Source of the DNA: an uncultured Paenibacillaceae bacterium
Lineage (GTDB): Bacteria > Bacillota > Bacilli > Paenibacillales > K13
Assembly: GCA_913056365.1 (NCBI GenBank)
Contig: CAJXLT010000001.1
Coordinates: forward strand, 310,001-374,000
Direction: 5' to 3'
DNA: 64,000 bases
Every line of letters starts with the position of its first letter. Position 1 is the stretch's first letter. Shown piece by piece: positions 36,523-45,356 of the stretch. The notes beneath the pieces are model-generated. The model did not search any database. It was given only the letters and a program-made list of their open reading frames with translations, and was not told where the DNA came from. Both the position numbers and the translations under genes were made by a program.

Positions 36523-37437
36523 CTACAAATCAGGATCCTCTAAAACAAAGAAGTGGTTAAGCGGATAAAATCGTGACCAATCTTCAGCCGGCACTAGTTC
36601 TCGGAACCTTGGATCACCATACTTGATTCGGTATTGACTCGCCGTCATTCCCATCCAACGGCGAAATACACGGTGAAAATGGTACACATCGGCGAACCCT
36701 ACCTCTGGCGCGATCTTCTTGATAGGGTCATTACTTTGCAAAACCATCTGTGCCGCCCGTTCCATCTTGCGCTTGTTCACCCATTCACTTGGTGAATGAC
36801 CAATCAAGCGTTGGAATGTACGAGTGAAATGTTCGTGAGACCAGCCGGAAGCAGCTGCCAGCTGCTCAATTTCGATTTTGACATGGATATGATTATCGAT
36901 ATATTGAAGGGCGTTCATGATCGGCTTCGGAATGGGAATTTCATCTTCACTTGTCCGGCTTGCCCGTTCCATTGCTGTGCTTTCCATCTCCTCCAGCACT
37001 GCCATGAACAGGACCTCTGCCATCTGCAACCATCGTTCGGGCCTCTTGTAGAAGTAGTAGAGCAGTTGTCTCATCAAGGAAGGGATCAATGAATGCTCGT
37101 TCATGCGAATCACGGAATGAGCCGACTGCTTATCCAGCAGAGGATATCGCGTTGCAGTGCGGGCAGAGATTCCATCGAAATGAACGAAAATATGGCGGGT
37201 AGGTTCATTCGGGTCGAATTGGTAGGCGTGCGTCTCTCCGGGACGTGTAAGGAGAACGCAAGGGAATGAAAGCTCATACCTGACTTGCTCACAAGTGTAA
37301 ATGGTATGCGTAGCAGATGGGAAATAGACAAGCTCGTAATCTTGAAGCTGTCTAGAGGGGATAGCATGTCCTGCTTTGAGAGTGATGTCACCGGCGTGAT
37401 GAAACCGAATGTATTCGTTTGCGGGCAATGAAACCAC
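36523..37437 (-). CDS. AraC-family transcriptional regulator (cupin + HTH)
   Basis: 304 aa. The N-terminal half is a cupin-like sensing domain (YELVYFPSATHTIY, LLTRPGETHAYQF). The C-terminal 100 residues hold two helix-turn-helix motifs (IEQLAAASGWSHEHFTRTF and IKKIAPEVGFADVYHFHRVFRRWMG). The frame opens at GTG 37437, one base after AAAAGG; a TTG at 37428 has better spacing, so the exact start is unsure. Such regulators usually activate adjacent sugar-related genes, here most likely the PhyH and TIM-barrel genes on either side. Confidence 0.88.
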   Translation of the reverse strand: MVSLPANEYIRFHHAGDITLKAGHAIPSRQLQDYELVYFPSATHTIYTCEQVRYELSFPCVLLTRPGETHAYQFDPNEPTRHIFVHFDGISARTATRYPLLDKQSAHSVIRMNEHSLIPSLMRQLLYYFYKRPERWLQMAEVLFMAVLEEMESTAMERASRTSEDEIPIPKPIMNALQYIDNHIHVKIEIEQLAAASGWSHEHFTRTFQRLIGHSPSEWVNKRKMERAAQMVLQSNDPIKKIAPEVGFADVYHFHRVFRRWMGMTASQYRIKYGDPRFRELVPAEDWSRFYPLNHFFVLEDPDL

Positions 37438-37577
37438 ACCTTTTCACTAATAGATCGAATGGCATGCAAGTTCGTTGGTATTACTATAGCATAGTCTGTC
37501 CCAGGACATAACGGGTACCATTCTTATTGCAGCATGCGCTTGCAAATACATGTTCCACTAGCTACTAAGTCAGGTTG

Positions 37578-38375
37578 TCACTTCTTCACGATACCCATGG
37601 ACCTAAGAGCATGGATGCTGGTCTGGGCACTCTTCAATGGATTCCGACTCGTATCTTGTTCAACAAAGTAATAGCGGACTCCGGCTTCTTGAGCTGCTTG
37701 GAAGATGCCCATCCAATCTAATATCCCTGTGCCTATCTCGGCAAATTCGCCATCAGGCTTCATGTCCTTGAGATGGAGAATGGGGACCAGCCCGGCATAA
37801 CGTCGAAGAAGCTGCGCAGGATCAGCCCCGGCCTTCTTCATCCAGTAAGTGTCAAGCTGAAGCTGCATCCGATCTTGCCCCACTCCTTGTAGAAGCAGGT
37901 CGATCCTGGTTATTTTGTTGTGCTGCTTCTCGAATTCGTATTGATGGGGGTGATACAATAGCTGCAAGTCGTACTGTTTCAGCTCATCGGCTATAGCTCT
38001 CAGCATATGGATAAGTGTGTCCAGACTCGCTTGATCTGCGAAGTAATCCTCTCGGGCATAGGTCGCTACATAGGAGAAGCCCATGGCAAGCGCATAGTCG
38101 ATGTGATCCTGCAAGTGTTCCTTCAATGCATCAACGTCCATGATCGTGGAGTGAGCAGACAAGTTCAAGCGGTCTAATGCTTGTTTCATCTCGTCAGCCG
38201 GAATCCCTTCATAGGAGAAGAACTCCACCTGCTCATACCCCATAGCTGCAAGCTTGGCTAAAGTGCCGAAATAATCTTGTTCGACCTCCTCACGCACGGT
38301 ATATAGCTGAATCCCAGGAGTAATGCTGCGAAGTTCTGTTAGTTCGCCCTTTATTCTCAAGAATCTGATGATCAT
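37578..38375 (-). CDS. sugar phosphate isomerase/epimerase-like TIM-barrel protein
   Basis: 265 aa, xylose-isomerase-like barrel: GIQLYTVREEVEQDYFGTLAK at the start, LLYHPHQYEF (metal ligand region), LQLDTYWMKKAGADP (Asp), LHLKDMKPDGEFAEIGTG and YYFVEQDTS at the end. These are marks of the inosose-dehydratase/3-keto-sugar-processing branch. GAGGAGG lies close to the ATG. It starts 15 bases after the stop of a GMC oxidoreductase, so the oxidised product of that enzyme is a plausible substrate (inference). Confidence 0.85.
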   Translation of the reverse strand: MIIRFLRIKGELTELRSITPGIQLYTVREEVEQDYFGTLAKLAAMGYEQVEFFSYEGIPADEMKQALDRLNLSAHSTIMDVDALKEHLQDHIDYALAMGFSYVATYAREDYFADQASLDTLIHMLRAIADELKQYDLQLLYHPHQYEFEKQHNKITRIDLLLQGVGQDRMQLQLDTYWMKKAGADPAQLLRRYAGLVPILHLKDMKPDGEFAEIGTGILDWMGIFQAAQEAGVRYYFVEQDTSRNPLKSAQTSIHALRSMGIVKK

Positions 38376-38389
38376 GACCTCCTCTGGAA

Positions 38390-40045
38390 TTATTGGAGCT
38401 GCTCATTGATGTAATCGGCAGTACGCAGAGCCACAGCGACGGTAGTCAGAGTCGGGTTCGTTGCACCAGTAGCGGGAAGAACGCTATTATCTGCAACGAA
38501 TAGACCGGATACATGATGAATTTGCCCATATGGATTCGTTGCGGAAGTATGCGGGTTATGTCCCATCCGGCATGTTCCGAATTCATGATAGTCTCTCCCC
38601 GGCAGTTGCAAGCAAGTATGCTCCAAGCTTTGTTGATGGTTCGGATTAGGTCCTACTATTGTATGGATTTGTTGTACTGCTTGCAGCATGCGTTGAATAA
38701 TCACTTGATCTGCTTCATTATAGGCGAAACGAACGTTAAGTCGGGGAACACCGAACGCATCGAGCTGGCATGGGTCTAAGTATAGTTGATTCTCATATCT
38801 GGACTGTACAACCCCGAATGCTGCCATGCCGTATTGCCATAACTCGCGTGAAGGTTTGTCTTGATAGTGGTACCAGAAAAATTGACTCGGACCAAATATC
38901 TGGATCTGATAAGGCTTATGACGCTGTTGCGGCAATAAGATGCCGAGGGCTCCTTGTACTTCTGGAATTGTTCTTGTCATTAAGGTTCCTGTCGAGATTA
39001 GAAAGGAATGATTCGTGAGATAATGACCGATTGCTTGACCTGGAATGTCGGAATTCAGTAAAATGCGCGGAGTCTCGAAAGTGCTGGCAGCCAGAACAAT
39101 TGTCTTCGCTTTTAGTTCATAGGATGTTTTGTCGGGTGTCATTACTTTGATGGCACGTACGTTGTTCTGCTCTGTCATTACTTCAACGGCCCGCGCCTTG
39201 ACAGCTAAATCATACGATCTCAAATTCAGTGCCCTTCCGAGAAGTTGGATGGAGCTGAAAAAAACATTGGAATGAATTTCTCCATACATCGTAGGCTGTA
39301 GATCAGCTGCTAGTGGCATATACGTCGCTTCATGCAACCCCCCAGCCCAAAGCCTGTTAAGCTGGTATTCAGTTAGCGTAGAATGCTTGGCATAACCTTG
39401 GGAGACGGACATGACACGTTCTGCAAGGGAGTAATACACGTCCAGCTCGCTACTCGCTATGGGCCATTGTTCGAATACTTCTTCGCGTAGTCGCGGTGTG
39501 ACAGCATTCCAGAATAACGTTCTTCCACCTAAGGCGAACACTTCCTTAGCACCAGGATATTCGGGAAGAAAGCGTCCGATTGGAAAGGAAATGCGAGGGT
39601 TCAAAAAGTACTCCGCGGCTCGCTCATTATTCATGGTTGGCACATTTTGCACATTGGTTTGAAGTAACAGGTCGCCTGCCTCCACCACACCGATTTTTTT
39701 GCCGTTGTTCTGCCATTGCTGGCATAATCTCCATAATACAGCACCGCCGCCTGCACCTGTTCCCACGATGATAACATCATAATCCGTGTTCGCCATTTGC
39801 TCGAGCGGAGTAAGCGGTATCCAGTCATCTTGAAAGGGAGGCGATTCTAATGGGCAGTATGACAATGGGGGGGGTTGGTCATGGATGGGCGCAGATGAGT
39901 CTGGCAAAGTAATATGCATGCCTGCTATCGGTTCATCGGGGTTGTGGATCTGACGATTCAGCGATGTGAGCTGACTTAATGGGATATGGTGCTCTCTAGC
40001 TATAGTCGCCAATGTATCCTGCTGGCTAGCAACATATACTCTCAT
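38390..40045 (-). CDS. GMC-family FAD oxidoreductase with N-terminal LysM domain
   Basis: 551 aa from the ATG at 40045, 7 bases after GGGGAGG; a longer frame to 40081 lacks a ribosome site. Residues 1-48 form a LysM domain (VYVASQQDTLATIAREHHIP and GMHITLP). There is no signal peptide. From about residue 90 a GMC oxidoreductase follows: Rossmann motif DVIIVGTGAGGGAVLWRL, FALGGRTLFWNAVTPR, and C-terminal catalytic His/Asn region with YHEFGTCRMG and TGATNPTLT. The catalytic part resembles pyranose-oxidase-like enzymes that oxidise a sugar hydroxyl. LysM domains bind N-acetylglucosamine polymers, so finding one on a protein without an export signal is odd; spore attachment is one possibility. 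Confidence 0.87.
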   Translation of the reverse strand: MRVYVASQQDTLATIAREHHIPLSQLTSLNRQIHNPDEPIAGMHITLPDSSAPIHDQPPPLSYCPLESPPFQDDWIPLTPLEQMANTDYDVIIVGTGAGGGAVLWRLCQQWQNNGKKIGVVEAGDLLLQTNVQNVPTMNNERAAEYFLNPRISFPIGRFLPEYPGAKEVFALGGRTLFWNAVTPRLREEVFEQWPIASSELDVYYSLAERVMSVSQGYAKHSTLTEYQLNRLWAGGLHEATYMPLAADLQPTMYGEIHSNVFFSSIQLLGRALNLRSYDLAVKARAVEVMTEQNNVRAIKVMTPDKTSYELKAKTIVLAASTFETPRILLNSDIPGQAIGHYLTNHSFLISTGTLMTRTIPEVQGALGILLPQQRHKPYQIQIFGPSQFFWYHYQDKPSRELWQYGMAAFGVVQSRYENQLYLDPCQLDAFGVPRLNVRFAYNEADQVIIQRMLQAVQQIHTIVGPNPNHQQSLEHTCLQLPGRDYHEFGTCRMGHNPHTSATNPYGQIHHVSGLFVADNSVLPATGATNPTLTTVAVALRTADYINEQLQ

Positions 40046-40119
40046 CCAATTCCTCCCCAGATTATGTTCGACCTTATTCATACTATATAAGAACCATCTT
40101 CAATTATGTCCGCTATGAG

Positions 40120-40154
40120 AAAAAACCCAAGACGATGTAAGGATCGCTTGGGTT
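40120..40154 (-). terminator. terminator of azoreductase operon
   Basis: AACCCAAG pairs with CTTGGGTT, with an inner CGAT/ATCG extension; on the minus strand a run of T follows. Confidence 0.75.
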
Positions 40155-40176
40155 CATCATAATCATTGTCCAGTGG

Positions 40177-40830
40177 CTATTCCGCAATCGAAGCGCTAGC
40201 GAAGTTCATGGCTGCCTCCTGCGCACGTGCAATGGCGGCTTGTACGATCTGCTCGGCATCATTCGTCTGTATGCCTGTCCCCTCGACGAAGATAGAAGGT
40301 GCTGCATCTATACCGAGGAAGCGGAAGATCATCTGGAGGTATCGGTCTCCCCATTCCATAGAGGCTAGGGGACCATCGGAATAATGACCGCCTCGTGCTT
40401 GAATGTGGATGGCCTGCTTGTGCTTCAACAAGCCAACAGGTCCTTCTTCCGTATAGGCGAATGTTTGTCCGGCTATGCAGACCGCATCGATGTATGCTTT
40501 CAGCATCGGGGGAATACTGAAATTCCACATCGGTGTAACGAATACGTATTTGTCCGCAGCGATGAATTGTTCGAGCAGCGTGTTGAGTCTTGCTAGCTTC
40601 ACCTGCTGAGCAGGGGACAAGCTCTCATAAGTGTGATGTTGCAGATGCGCCCAACCGTCGAATACTTCACGGTCAAGAAGCGGTATGTCGTCTTGGTACA
40701 AGTCCAGCTCGGTTATTTTGACATCAGGCTGCTTGATCCGATAAGCGTTGAGAAATGCCCTTCCTGCACGCAGGCTGTAGGACTGCTCCTCAGCTTTCGG
40801 ATTTGCTGTAATATACAATAGTTTGGTCAT
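40177..40830 (-). CDS. azoR: FMN-dependent NADH-azoreductase
   Basis: 217 aa flavodoxin-fold protein. The FMN phosphate loop reads TANPKAEEQSYSLRAG, followed by VTPMWNFSIPPMLKAYIDAVC and IQARGGHYSDGP, the usual AzoR blocks. These enzymes reduce quinones and azo compounds with NADH, acting against electrophile stress. The start overlaps the end of the MFS pump by 4 bases. The operon with a DJ-1 protein and a divergent HxlR regulator points to a quinone/aldehyde stress response. Confidence 0.92.
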   Translation of the reverse strand: MTKLLYITANPKAEEQSYSLRAGRAFLNAYRIKQPDVKITELDLYQDDIPLLDREVFDGWAHLQHHTYESLSPAQQVKLARLNTLLEQFIAADKYVFVTPMWNFSIPPMLKAYIDAVCIAGQTFAYTEEGPVGLLKHKQAIHIQARGGHYSDGPLASMEWGDRYLQMIFRFLGIDAAPSIFVEGTGIQTNDAEQIVQAAIARAQEAAMNFASASIAE

Positions 40831-42257
40831 GCTTCAACTTCCTTTCTGTGTTCAGGGTGTATTCGTAGCAAACAGGCGAATATGAGAGCGGCAGCGACTG
40901 CACAGGCGCCGATCTGGAAAGTGCCGGACAGCGCATGCCGGAGTAATTCGGGATGGTGCAGCAACGCATCATCTTCGAGCGAGTGACTATCCATCCGCAT
41001 GCTTATCACCGTGCCCATCACGGTGAGGCCTCCGGCCGCGCCAAGCTGGCGGAATAGTTGATAGACGGCGGTTGCCGTGCCGAGTCTGGATCGTTCCACC
41101 GCGTTCTGTACCGTAAGGGCGAATACAGAGAGTGCCGTTCCGAGTCCAAGTCCGAATACGATAAGACCGGCTATGATGTGGACAAGATCGGTTCTAGCAT
41201 CCATGACAGAGAGGAAGATCTGGCCTGCCGTCATCGCTGCCAATCCTGTGACGGCAAGCCATTTGGCAGTGCCGGACTTGGCAAGCAGCCAGCCCGCTGC
41301 CGCGTTGGCGATGACCAGGCTGAGTGTGACGGCCATGATGGCATAGCCCGATACCGAGGCGGAAGTTAACGTAACGCCCTGTAGAAAAAGTGGGACATAG
41401 GTGAGCGTCCCGAACATGCCGATACTGCTCGTCAAGCCTGCCAGACAGGACAGCGTGAAGCTGCGATTGCGGAATAGATGCAGTGGCAGAACAGGATAGG
41501 GAGCCCGCTGCTGCGACCTTAGGAACAATCCCGCGCACAACAGCGTAAGCAACAAGAGTGCCAGCATCGTCGGCGATGTCCATGCGAAGCGAGATCCTGC
41601 CACACTAAGGGAGAGCAGCAGGACAGTGATCGTACTGGCGAGCCAAGCTGAACCGGCAATATCGACTGGCTTCCCTCGCGCTTTCTTCTCACTTGGATAG
41701 TGCAGTCCTATCGCAGCCAATGCCAGCACACCGAGTGGCAAGAAGGACCAGTATGCCCATCGCCAATCTGCATGATCGACTAGATATCCGCCCAGTGTAG
41801 GTCCGGACAGGCTGGCAAGTCCATATACCGAGGTCATCAAGCCGAGCCATCGTCCGCGCTCATGCGGTTCGAACAAATCGCCTACAACCGTGAAGGCCAT
41901 GCTGATAATAATGCCAACGCCGATTCCTTGTATGCCGCGGTAATAGATGAATGACCACATGCTATGCGCTAACCCGCAGAGTAAGGTTCCGATGAGGAGC
42001 AGCAGCAGACCGATTAGCAGAAAGGGCTTGCGCCCATAGCGATCCGAGAAACTGCCGATCAACGCTGTGGCAACAGTAGAAGTCAGCATGAACAGCGTGA
42101 ACACCCATGTCAATTGCTTAGTGCCGCCTAGCTCTGTAGCAATGCGCGGGACTATTGTTCCGATAATGGTCTGATTAAGCGCAGCGAACAACAAGGCTGT
42201 CATGACGGCGATCATCAACACGACCTTATTCCGCAACCTGTTCTGTTGCATACTCAC
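40827..42257 (-). CDS. MFS drug exporter (DHA2/EmrB type)
   Basis: 476 aa with about 13-14 hydrophobic segments. Motif A is SDRYGRKPFL in the loop between segments 2 and 3, and motif C-like GPTLGGYLVDHADWRWAYW marks a proton-driven drug antiporter. LNQTIIGTIVPRIATELGG is typical of the DHA2 family. Start GTG 42257, 4 bases after AAGGGGC; ATG 42251 is possible. Middle gene between a DJ-1/PfpI protein and azoreductase, all likely under the divergent HxlR regulator. Confidence 0.9.
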   Translation of the reverse strand: MSMQQNRLRNKVVLMIAVMTALLFAALNQTIIGTIVPRIATELGGTKQLTWVFTLFMLTSTVATALIGSFSDRYGRKPFLLIGLLLLLIGTLLCGLAHSMWSFIYYRGIQGIGVGIIISMAFTVVGDLFEPHERGRWLGLMTSVYGLASLSGPTLGGYLVDHADWRWAYWSFLPLGVLALAAIGLHYPSEKKARGKPVDIAGSAWLASTITVLLLSLSVAGSRFAWTSPTMLALLLLTLLCAGLFLRSQQRAPYPVLPLHLFRNRSFTLSCLAGLTSSIGMFGTLTYVPLFLQGVTLTSASVSGYAIMAVTLSLVIANAAAGWLLAKSGTAKWLAVTGLAAMTAGQIFLSVMDARTDLVHIIAGLIVFGLGLGTALSVFALTVQNAVERSRLGTATAVYQLFRQLGAAGGLTVMGTVISMRMDSHSLEDDALLHHPELLRHALSGTFQIGACAVAAALIFACLLRIHPEHRKEVEA

Positions 42258-42274
42258 ATTGCCCCTTGTATGAA

Positions 42275-43003
42275 TTAGCCAAGCTGCAGCGCTTCAATAA
42301 CAAGCTCAGCAGTTTTGCGACCGGAATGTTGCTGCTGTCCAGTGATAAGGTGACCGTCTCTATATGCATAAGGCTCAAAGGCGTTCCCTTTCACGAAGTT
42401 CGCGCCAAGTGCCTTCGCTTCGTCTTCGATACGGAATGGTTGCACCTTCTGACCGAGGGTTTGGTCGAAATAGTCTTCTTCTTCATTCGTGAAGCCTGTC
42501 ATTGTCTTACCTTGAATCAGCGGACTGCCGTCAGAGAGCTTCGTATACAGCAGTAATGCCGTGCCGTGACACAGCGCTGCGGAGATTTTGCCACTCTCAT
42601 AAAATTGGCTGAACAATTGCTGCAGCTCGGTTTCCTCTGCGAATGTGAACATCGGGGACAGTCCCCCTGCCACGACTATCGCATCGAAGTCTCGCGCATC
42701 CAGCTCGGACACGGCAGGCGTGTTCTCCAGCATAGCGGTGAATGACTCCTTATGCAGATAGCCTAATGTAATAATATCGTCAGCTGCATAGCCATCGGGG
42801 TTCAGCGGGTTGCTGAATGCATCCATCTCTACCTTCCCGCCCTGCGGGCTGGCGACGGTGACTGCTAATCCAGCTTCACTGCAAGCATAGTATACATGGG
42901 TTAATTCGGATGCCCAGAAGCCGACGGGCCAGCCTAATGTTGTGGATACGGCTGGATTGGCTACGATGAGTAAGACGTGTTTCTGATTTGCATGTTCTTC
43001 CAT
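42275..43003 (-). CDS. DJ-1/PfpI family protein (Hsp31/glyoxalase III-like)
   Basis: 242 aa from ATG 43003, 8 bases after AGGAG. The nucleophile elbow reads SAALCHGTALLLY, with Cys followed by His, preceded by AIVVAGGLSPMF. GFWASELTHVYYACSEAGLAVTVASPQGG is the N-terminal block with the Glu that activates the Cys. Members detoxify methylglyoxal or act as protein deglycases or holdases. First gene of the leftward stress operon. Confidence 0.88.
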   Translation of the reverse strand: MEEHANQKHVLLIVANPAVSTTLGWPVGFWASELTHVYYACSEAGLAVTVASPQGGKVEMDAFSNPLNPDGYAADDIITLGYLHKESFTAMLENTPAVSELDARDFDAIVVAGGLSPMFTFAEETELQQLFSQFYESGKISAALCHGTALLLYTKLSDGSPLIQGKTMTGFTNEEEDYFDQTLGQKVQPFRIEDEAKALGANFVKGNAFEPYAYRDGHLITGQQQHSGRKTAELVIEALQLG

Positions 43004-43095
43004 TTGACACACTCCTAAGGTATTATTTCAAGCCGTTGCATGATGCCGCGCCTGTACTCAGGTTCATGGCGTTGTGCAGAGCTGGCTGATATTCG

Positions 43096-43137
43096 TATAA
43101 TAGAGGGAGATGAATATTTAGAAAAGTATGCACTTTT
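43096..43137 (+). promoter_or_regulatory. possible promoter and operator of the hxlR-like gene
   Basis: TATAAT at 43096-43101 has a weak -35 (TTGTGC, 43072-43077) 18 bases upstream. Twenty bases further on, AAAAGT-ATGC-ACTTTT (43122-43137) is a perfect inverted repeat in the spacer shared with the divergent stress operon, well placed to bind a dimeric HxlR regulator. Confidence 0.5.
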
Positions 43138-43177
43138 TTGTGATAGACTTACTTTTTGGAAAGCGGGTGTGATACCA

Positions 43178-43528
43178 ATGCCGAAGTATCGCATGAATGA
43201 ATACACGTACAATTGCCCGGTTGAACTGACGTTAAATACGATAATGGGGAAATGGAAGGCGCTCATCTTGTGGCAATTGCGGAAGGGAACGAAGCGATAT
43301 AATGAACTGAAGCGGCTGCTGCCCAACATTACGGACAAAATGCTTGCTCAGCAGCTTAAGGAGCTGGAAGCCGCAGGCATGATTAAGCGAAAGGTGTATC
43401 CTGTCGTACCGCCCAAGGTGGAATACTCGCTCGGCGAGTTCGGCGAAGAGATTCAGCCGATTCTTACGATGATGCAGCAATGGGGAAGAAAGTTCAAAGT
43501 GATGGAGCTTGAGCAAGACGGAGAATGA
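43178..43528 (+). CDS. HxlR-family transcriptional regulator
   Basis: 116 aa from the ATG at 43178 (MPKYRMNEYTYNCPVELTL). A winged helix follows: Cys 13 in the typical N-terminal position, IMGKWKALILWQLRKGTKRYNELKR split over helices, ITDKMLAQQLKELEAAGMIKR and YSLGEFG. Upstream in-frame codons run through the promoter and are not used. In relatives such as YodB and HypR, the single N-terminal Cys senses quinones or disulfide stress. Divergent from the DJ-1/MFS/azoreductase operon it likely represses. Confidence 0.88.
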   Translation: MPKYRMNEYTYNCPVELTLNTIMGKWKALILWQLRKGTKRYNELKRLLPNITDKMLAQQLKELEAAGMIKRKVYPVVPPKVEYSLGEFGEEIQPILTMMQQWGRKFKVMELEQDGE

Positions 43529-43661
43529 CCTGTTTCGACAGGAGCGGTTACTTTTTGGATAGTATCGAACTTGAAAGTGCGTTCTTGTTTTCTATGGCTA
43601 GTTGATCCTATTCTTAATTTGGAAGACAGATTAGCGAGAAACAAGAAGGAGCGAAATCCAC

Positions 43662-44453
43662 ATGACCGTTCACGTTAAAGTTCATGTTATGCACACGGGG
43701 AAAGTAAAAGTAGACACAGCGTTGCCATACAGAGAGCTGGACAAAGTGCCGCCTGTCAATCAGAGAGGGGAAGCGCATCAAATCTGGCTGCCGATGTCAT
43801 CGTATCTCATAGAGCATCCGGCAGGACGAATCGTGGTCGACGCAGGCTGGCATGAAGATGTGCGTACGAGACCGGAGGAGCACCTCGGTCCAGCAGCGAG
43901 CTTCGTAGAGTATGAGCTTCCAGCAGGCTGGTCCATTCGGGAACAGCTGCATGCACGCGGACTTGCTCCATGCGATATTGATCTTGTCGCTGTCTCGCAT
44001 ATGGATGTGGACCATATTAGCGGTCTGACACTGTTAGGCGGCGCCAAGCGCTTCTGGGTCAGTGAGCCGGAGCTGGCTGCTGTGAAGCCATTCAAGCAAG
44101 CTTGGTATGAGGGAATAGACTTGGAGCCCTATGCACTCGAGCCCATACCATTCGGACCTTACGAGCTTGGCAAGGACGTGTTCAACGACGGGTCCGTCTA
44201 TCTGATTCATACACCGGGTCACAGTGCAGGGCAATTCTCCGTGCTTGCCCGATTGCAGCAAGGCTGGCTGCTGCTGGCTTCGGACGTAGGCTATAGCGAG
44301 CGCTCCTGGAAGGAGATGATCCTGCCTGGCGTCATGACAGACAGAGAGCAGGCGCTGCAGTCGCTGGCATGGGTGAAGGAATTTGCCATGCGTGACGACT
44401 GCATGATGGTGCTGGCGAACCATGACCCGGCAGTTGTTCCAGCAACGTTCTGA
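43662..44453 (+). CDS. metallo-beta-lactamase-fold hydrolase (AHL-lactonase-like)
   Basis: 263 aa. The metal motif reads SHMDVDHISGL (about residues 111-121), with Asp where the classic HxHxDH has its second His; further ligands are HTPGHSAGQF, the Asp in ASDVGY and a late His in LANHDP. The layout IVVDAGWHED and the length match the AiiA-like N-acyl homoserine lactonase branch. The enzyme may open lactones, but the His-to-Asp change makes that uncertain. Transcribed alone, with a terminator directly after it. Confidence 0.82.
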   Translation: MTVHVKVHVMHTGKVKVDTALPYRELDKVPPVNQRGEAHQIWLPMSSYLIEHPAGRIVVDAGWHEDVRTRPEEHLGPAASFVEYELPAGWSIREQLHARGLAPCDIDLVAVSHMDVDHISGLTLLGGAKRFWVSEPELAAVKPFKQAWYEGIDLEPYALEPIPFGPYELGKDVFNDGSVYLIHTPGHSAGQFSVLARLQQGWLLLASDVGYSERSWKEMILPGVMTDREQALQSLAWVKEFAMRDDCMMVLANHDPAVVPATF

Positions 44454-44476
44454 CATCATCTTCATAACCTGGCAAG

Positions 44477-44507
44477 CTAGCGGCGAGCAAGTGCCGCTAG
44501 TTTTTTT
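44477..44507 (+). terminator. rho-independent terminator
   Basis: CTAGCGGC (44477-44484) pairs perfectly with GCCGCTAG (44493-44500), followed by seven T. Confidence 0.9.
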
Positions 44508-44652
44508 ATATATTGACGGTCTACCGAAGCAGGAACCGATTCAGGCGATGTTGAATGATTGATGTTGGTGAGTTTACTTGGATTTTACCTTCAGCTTCTA
44601 TGCTGGAAGAACACGAATTTGCGTTGCCCCATATAGGGAGGAGGAGCTTACA

Positions 44653-45339
44653 CTGGCAAGCACAACGATTATGATCGTAGAAGATGAAGCGGGAATTCGG
44701 GATTTGACCAGCATGTATTTAGATAAAAAAGGCTATACAGTAGTCACAGCTGAGAACGGTCGGCAAGCACTGGAACGATTGGATGAAGCTGATCCGCAGC
44801 TGATCTTGTTGGACATTGAAATGCCGGAGAAGAACGGATTTGAGGTGTGTCAGGAAATTCGCCGTAAGAGGACGATTCCGATCATCTTTCTTAGTGTTCG
44901 CCGCAGCACATTGGATAAAGTGAAATGCTTCGAATTAGGCGCGGATGATTATCTCACGAAGCCATTCGACTTTGCCGAGCTGGAGGCGCGCATTCAGGCG
45001 AATCTTCGGCGCTATCAGGTGCAGTCTTCAAGAGATGTCAATAGCTTGAAGTATGAAGAGTTGGAGATCAATCTTGATAGCTATGCATGTACGGTGAAGG
45101 GTGAACGCATCATGCTGACGGCCAAGGAGCTGGAGCTGTTAATTCATCTGGCTAAGCGGCCCAATCAAGTGTGGAGCCAAGAACAGCTGTATGATCATAT
45201 CTGGGATCTCGATGGGACCGGCAATCTTGATACGGTGAAGGTACATATCGGAAGCTTGCGGCGCAAGCTGGAGCACGATCCCGCCAAGCCGAAGTGGATT
45301 AGAACAGCGCGGGGATTCGGGTATTTCTTCGCAGATTGA
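44653..45339 (+). CDS. OmpR-family response regulator (probable CTG start)
   Basis: 228 aa. Receiver domain with TIMIVEDEAGIRDL, phospho-acceptor Asp near residue 54 (LLDIEMPEKNG), Lys in YLTKPFD; then an OmpR winged helix (LTAKELELLIHLAKRPNQVW and VKVHIGSLRRKLE). No ATG or GTG stands at the expected place. AGGGAGGAGGAG ends 6 bases before a CTG at 44653, which gives a normal N-terminus; the in-frame TTG at 44578 would add 25 odd residues, and ATG 44671 is too far from the site. The next gene, a hybrid kinase, follows with overlap of the ORFs. Probable targets are the two genes downstream of the kinase. Confidence 0.87.
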   Translation: MASTTIMIVEDEAGIRDLTSMYLDKKGYTVVTAENGRQALERLDEADPQLILLDIEMPEKNGFEVCQEIRRKRTIPIIFLSVRRSTLDKVKCFELGADDYLTKPFDFAELEARIQANLRRYQVQSSRDVNSLKYEELEINLDSYACTVKGERIMLTAKELELLIHLAKRPNQVWSQEQLYDHIWDLDGTGNLDTVKVHIGSLRRKLEHDPAKPKWIRTARGFGYFFAD

Positions 45340-45356
45340 AGGGAGGGAAGGCTTGC

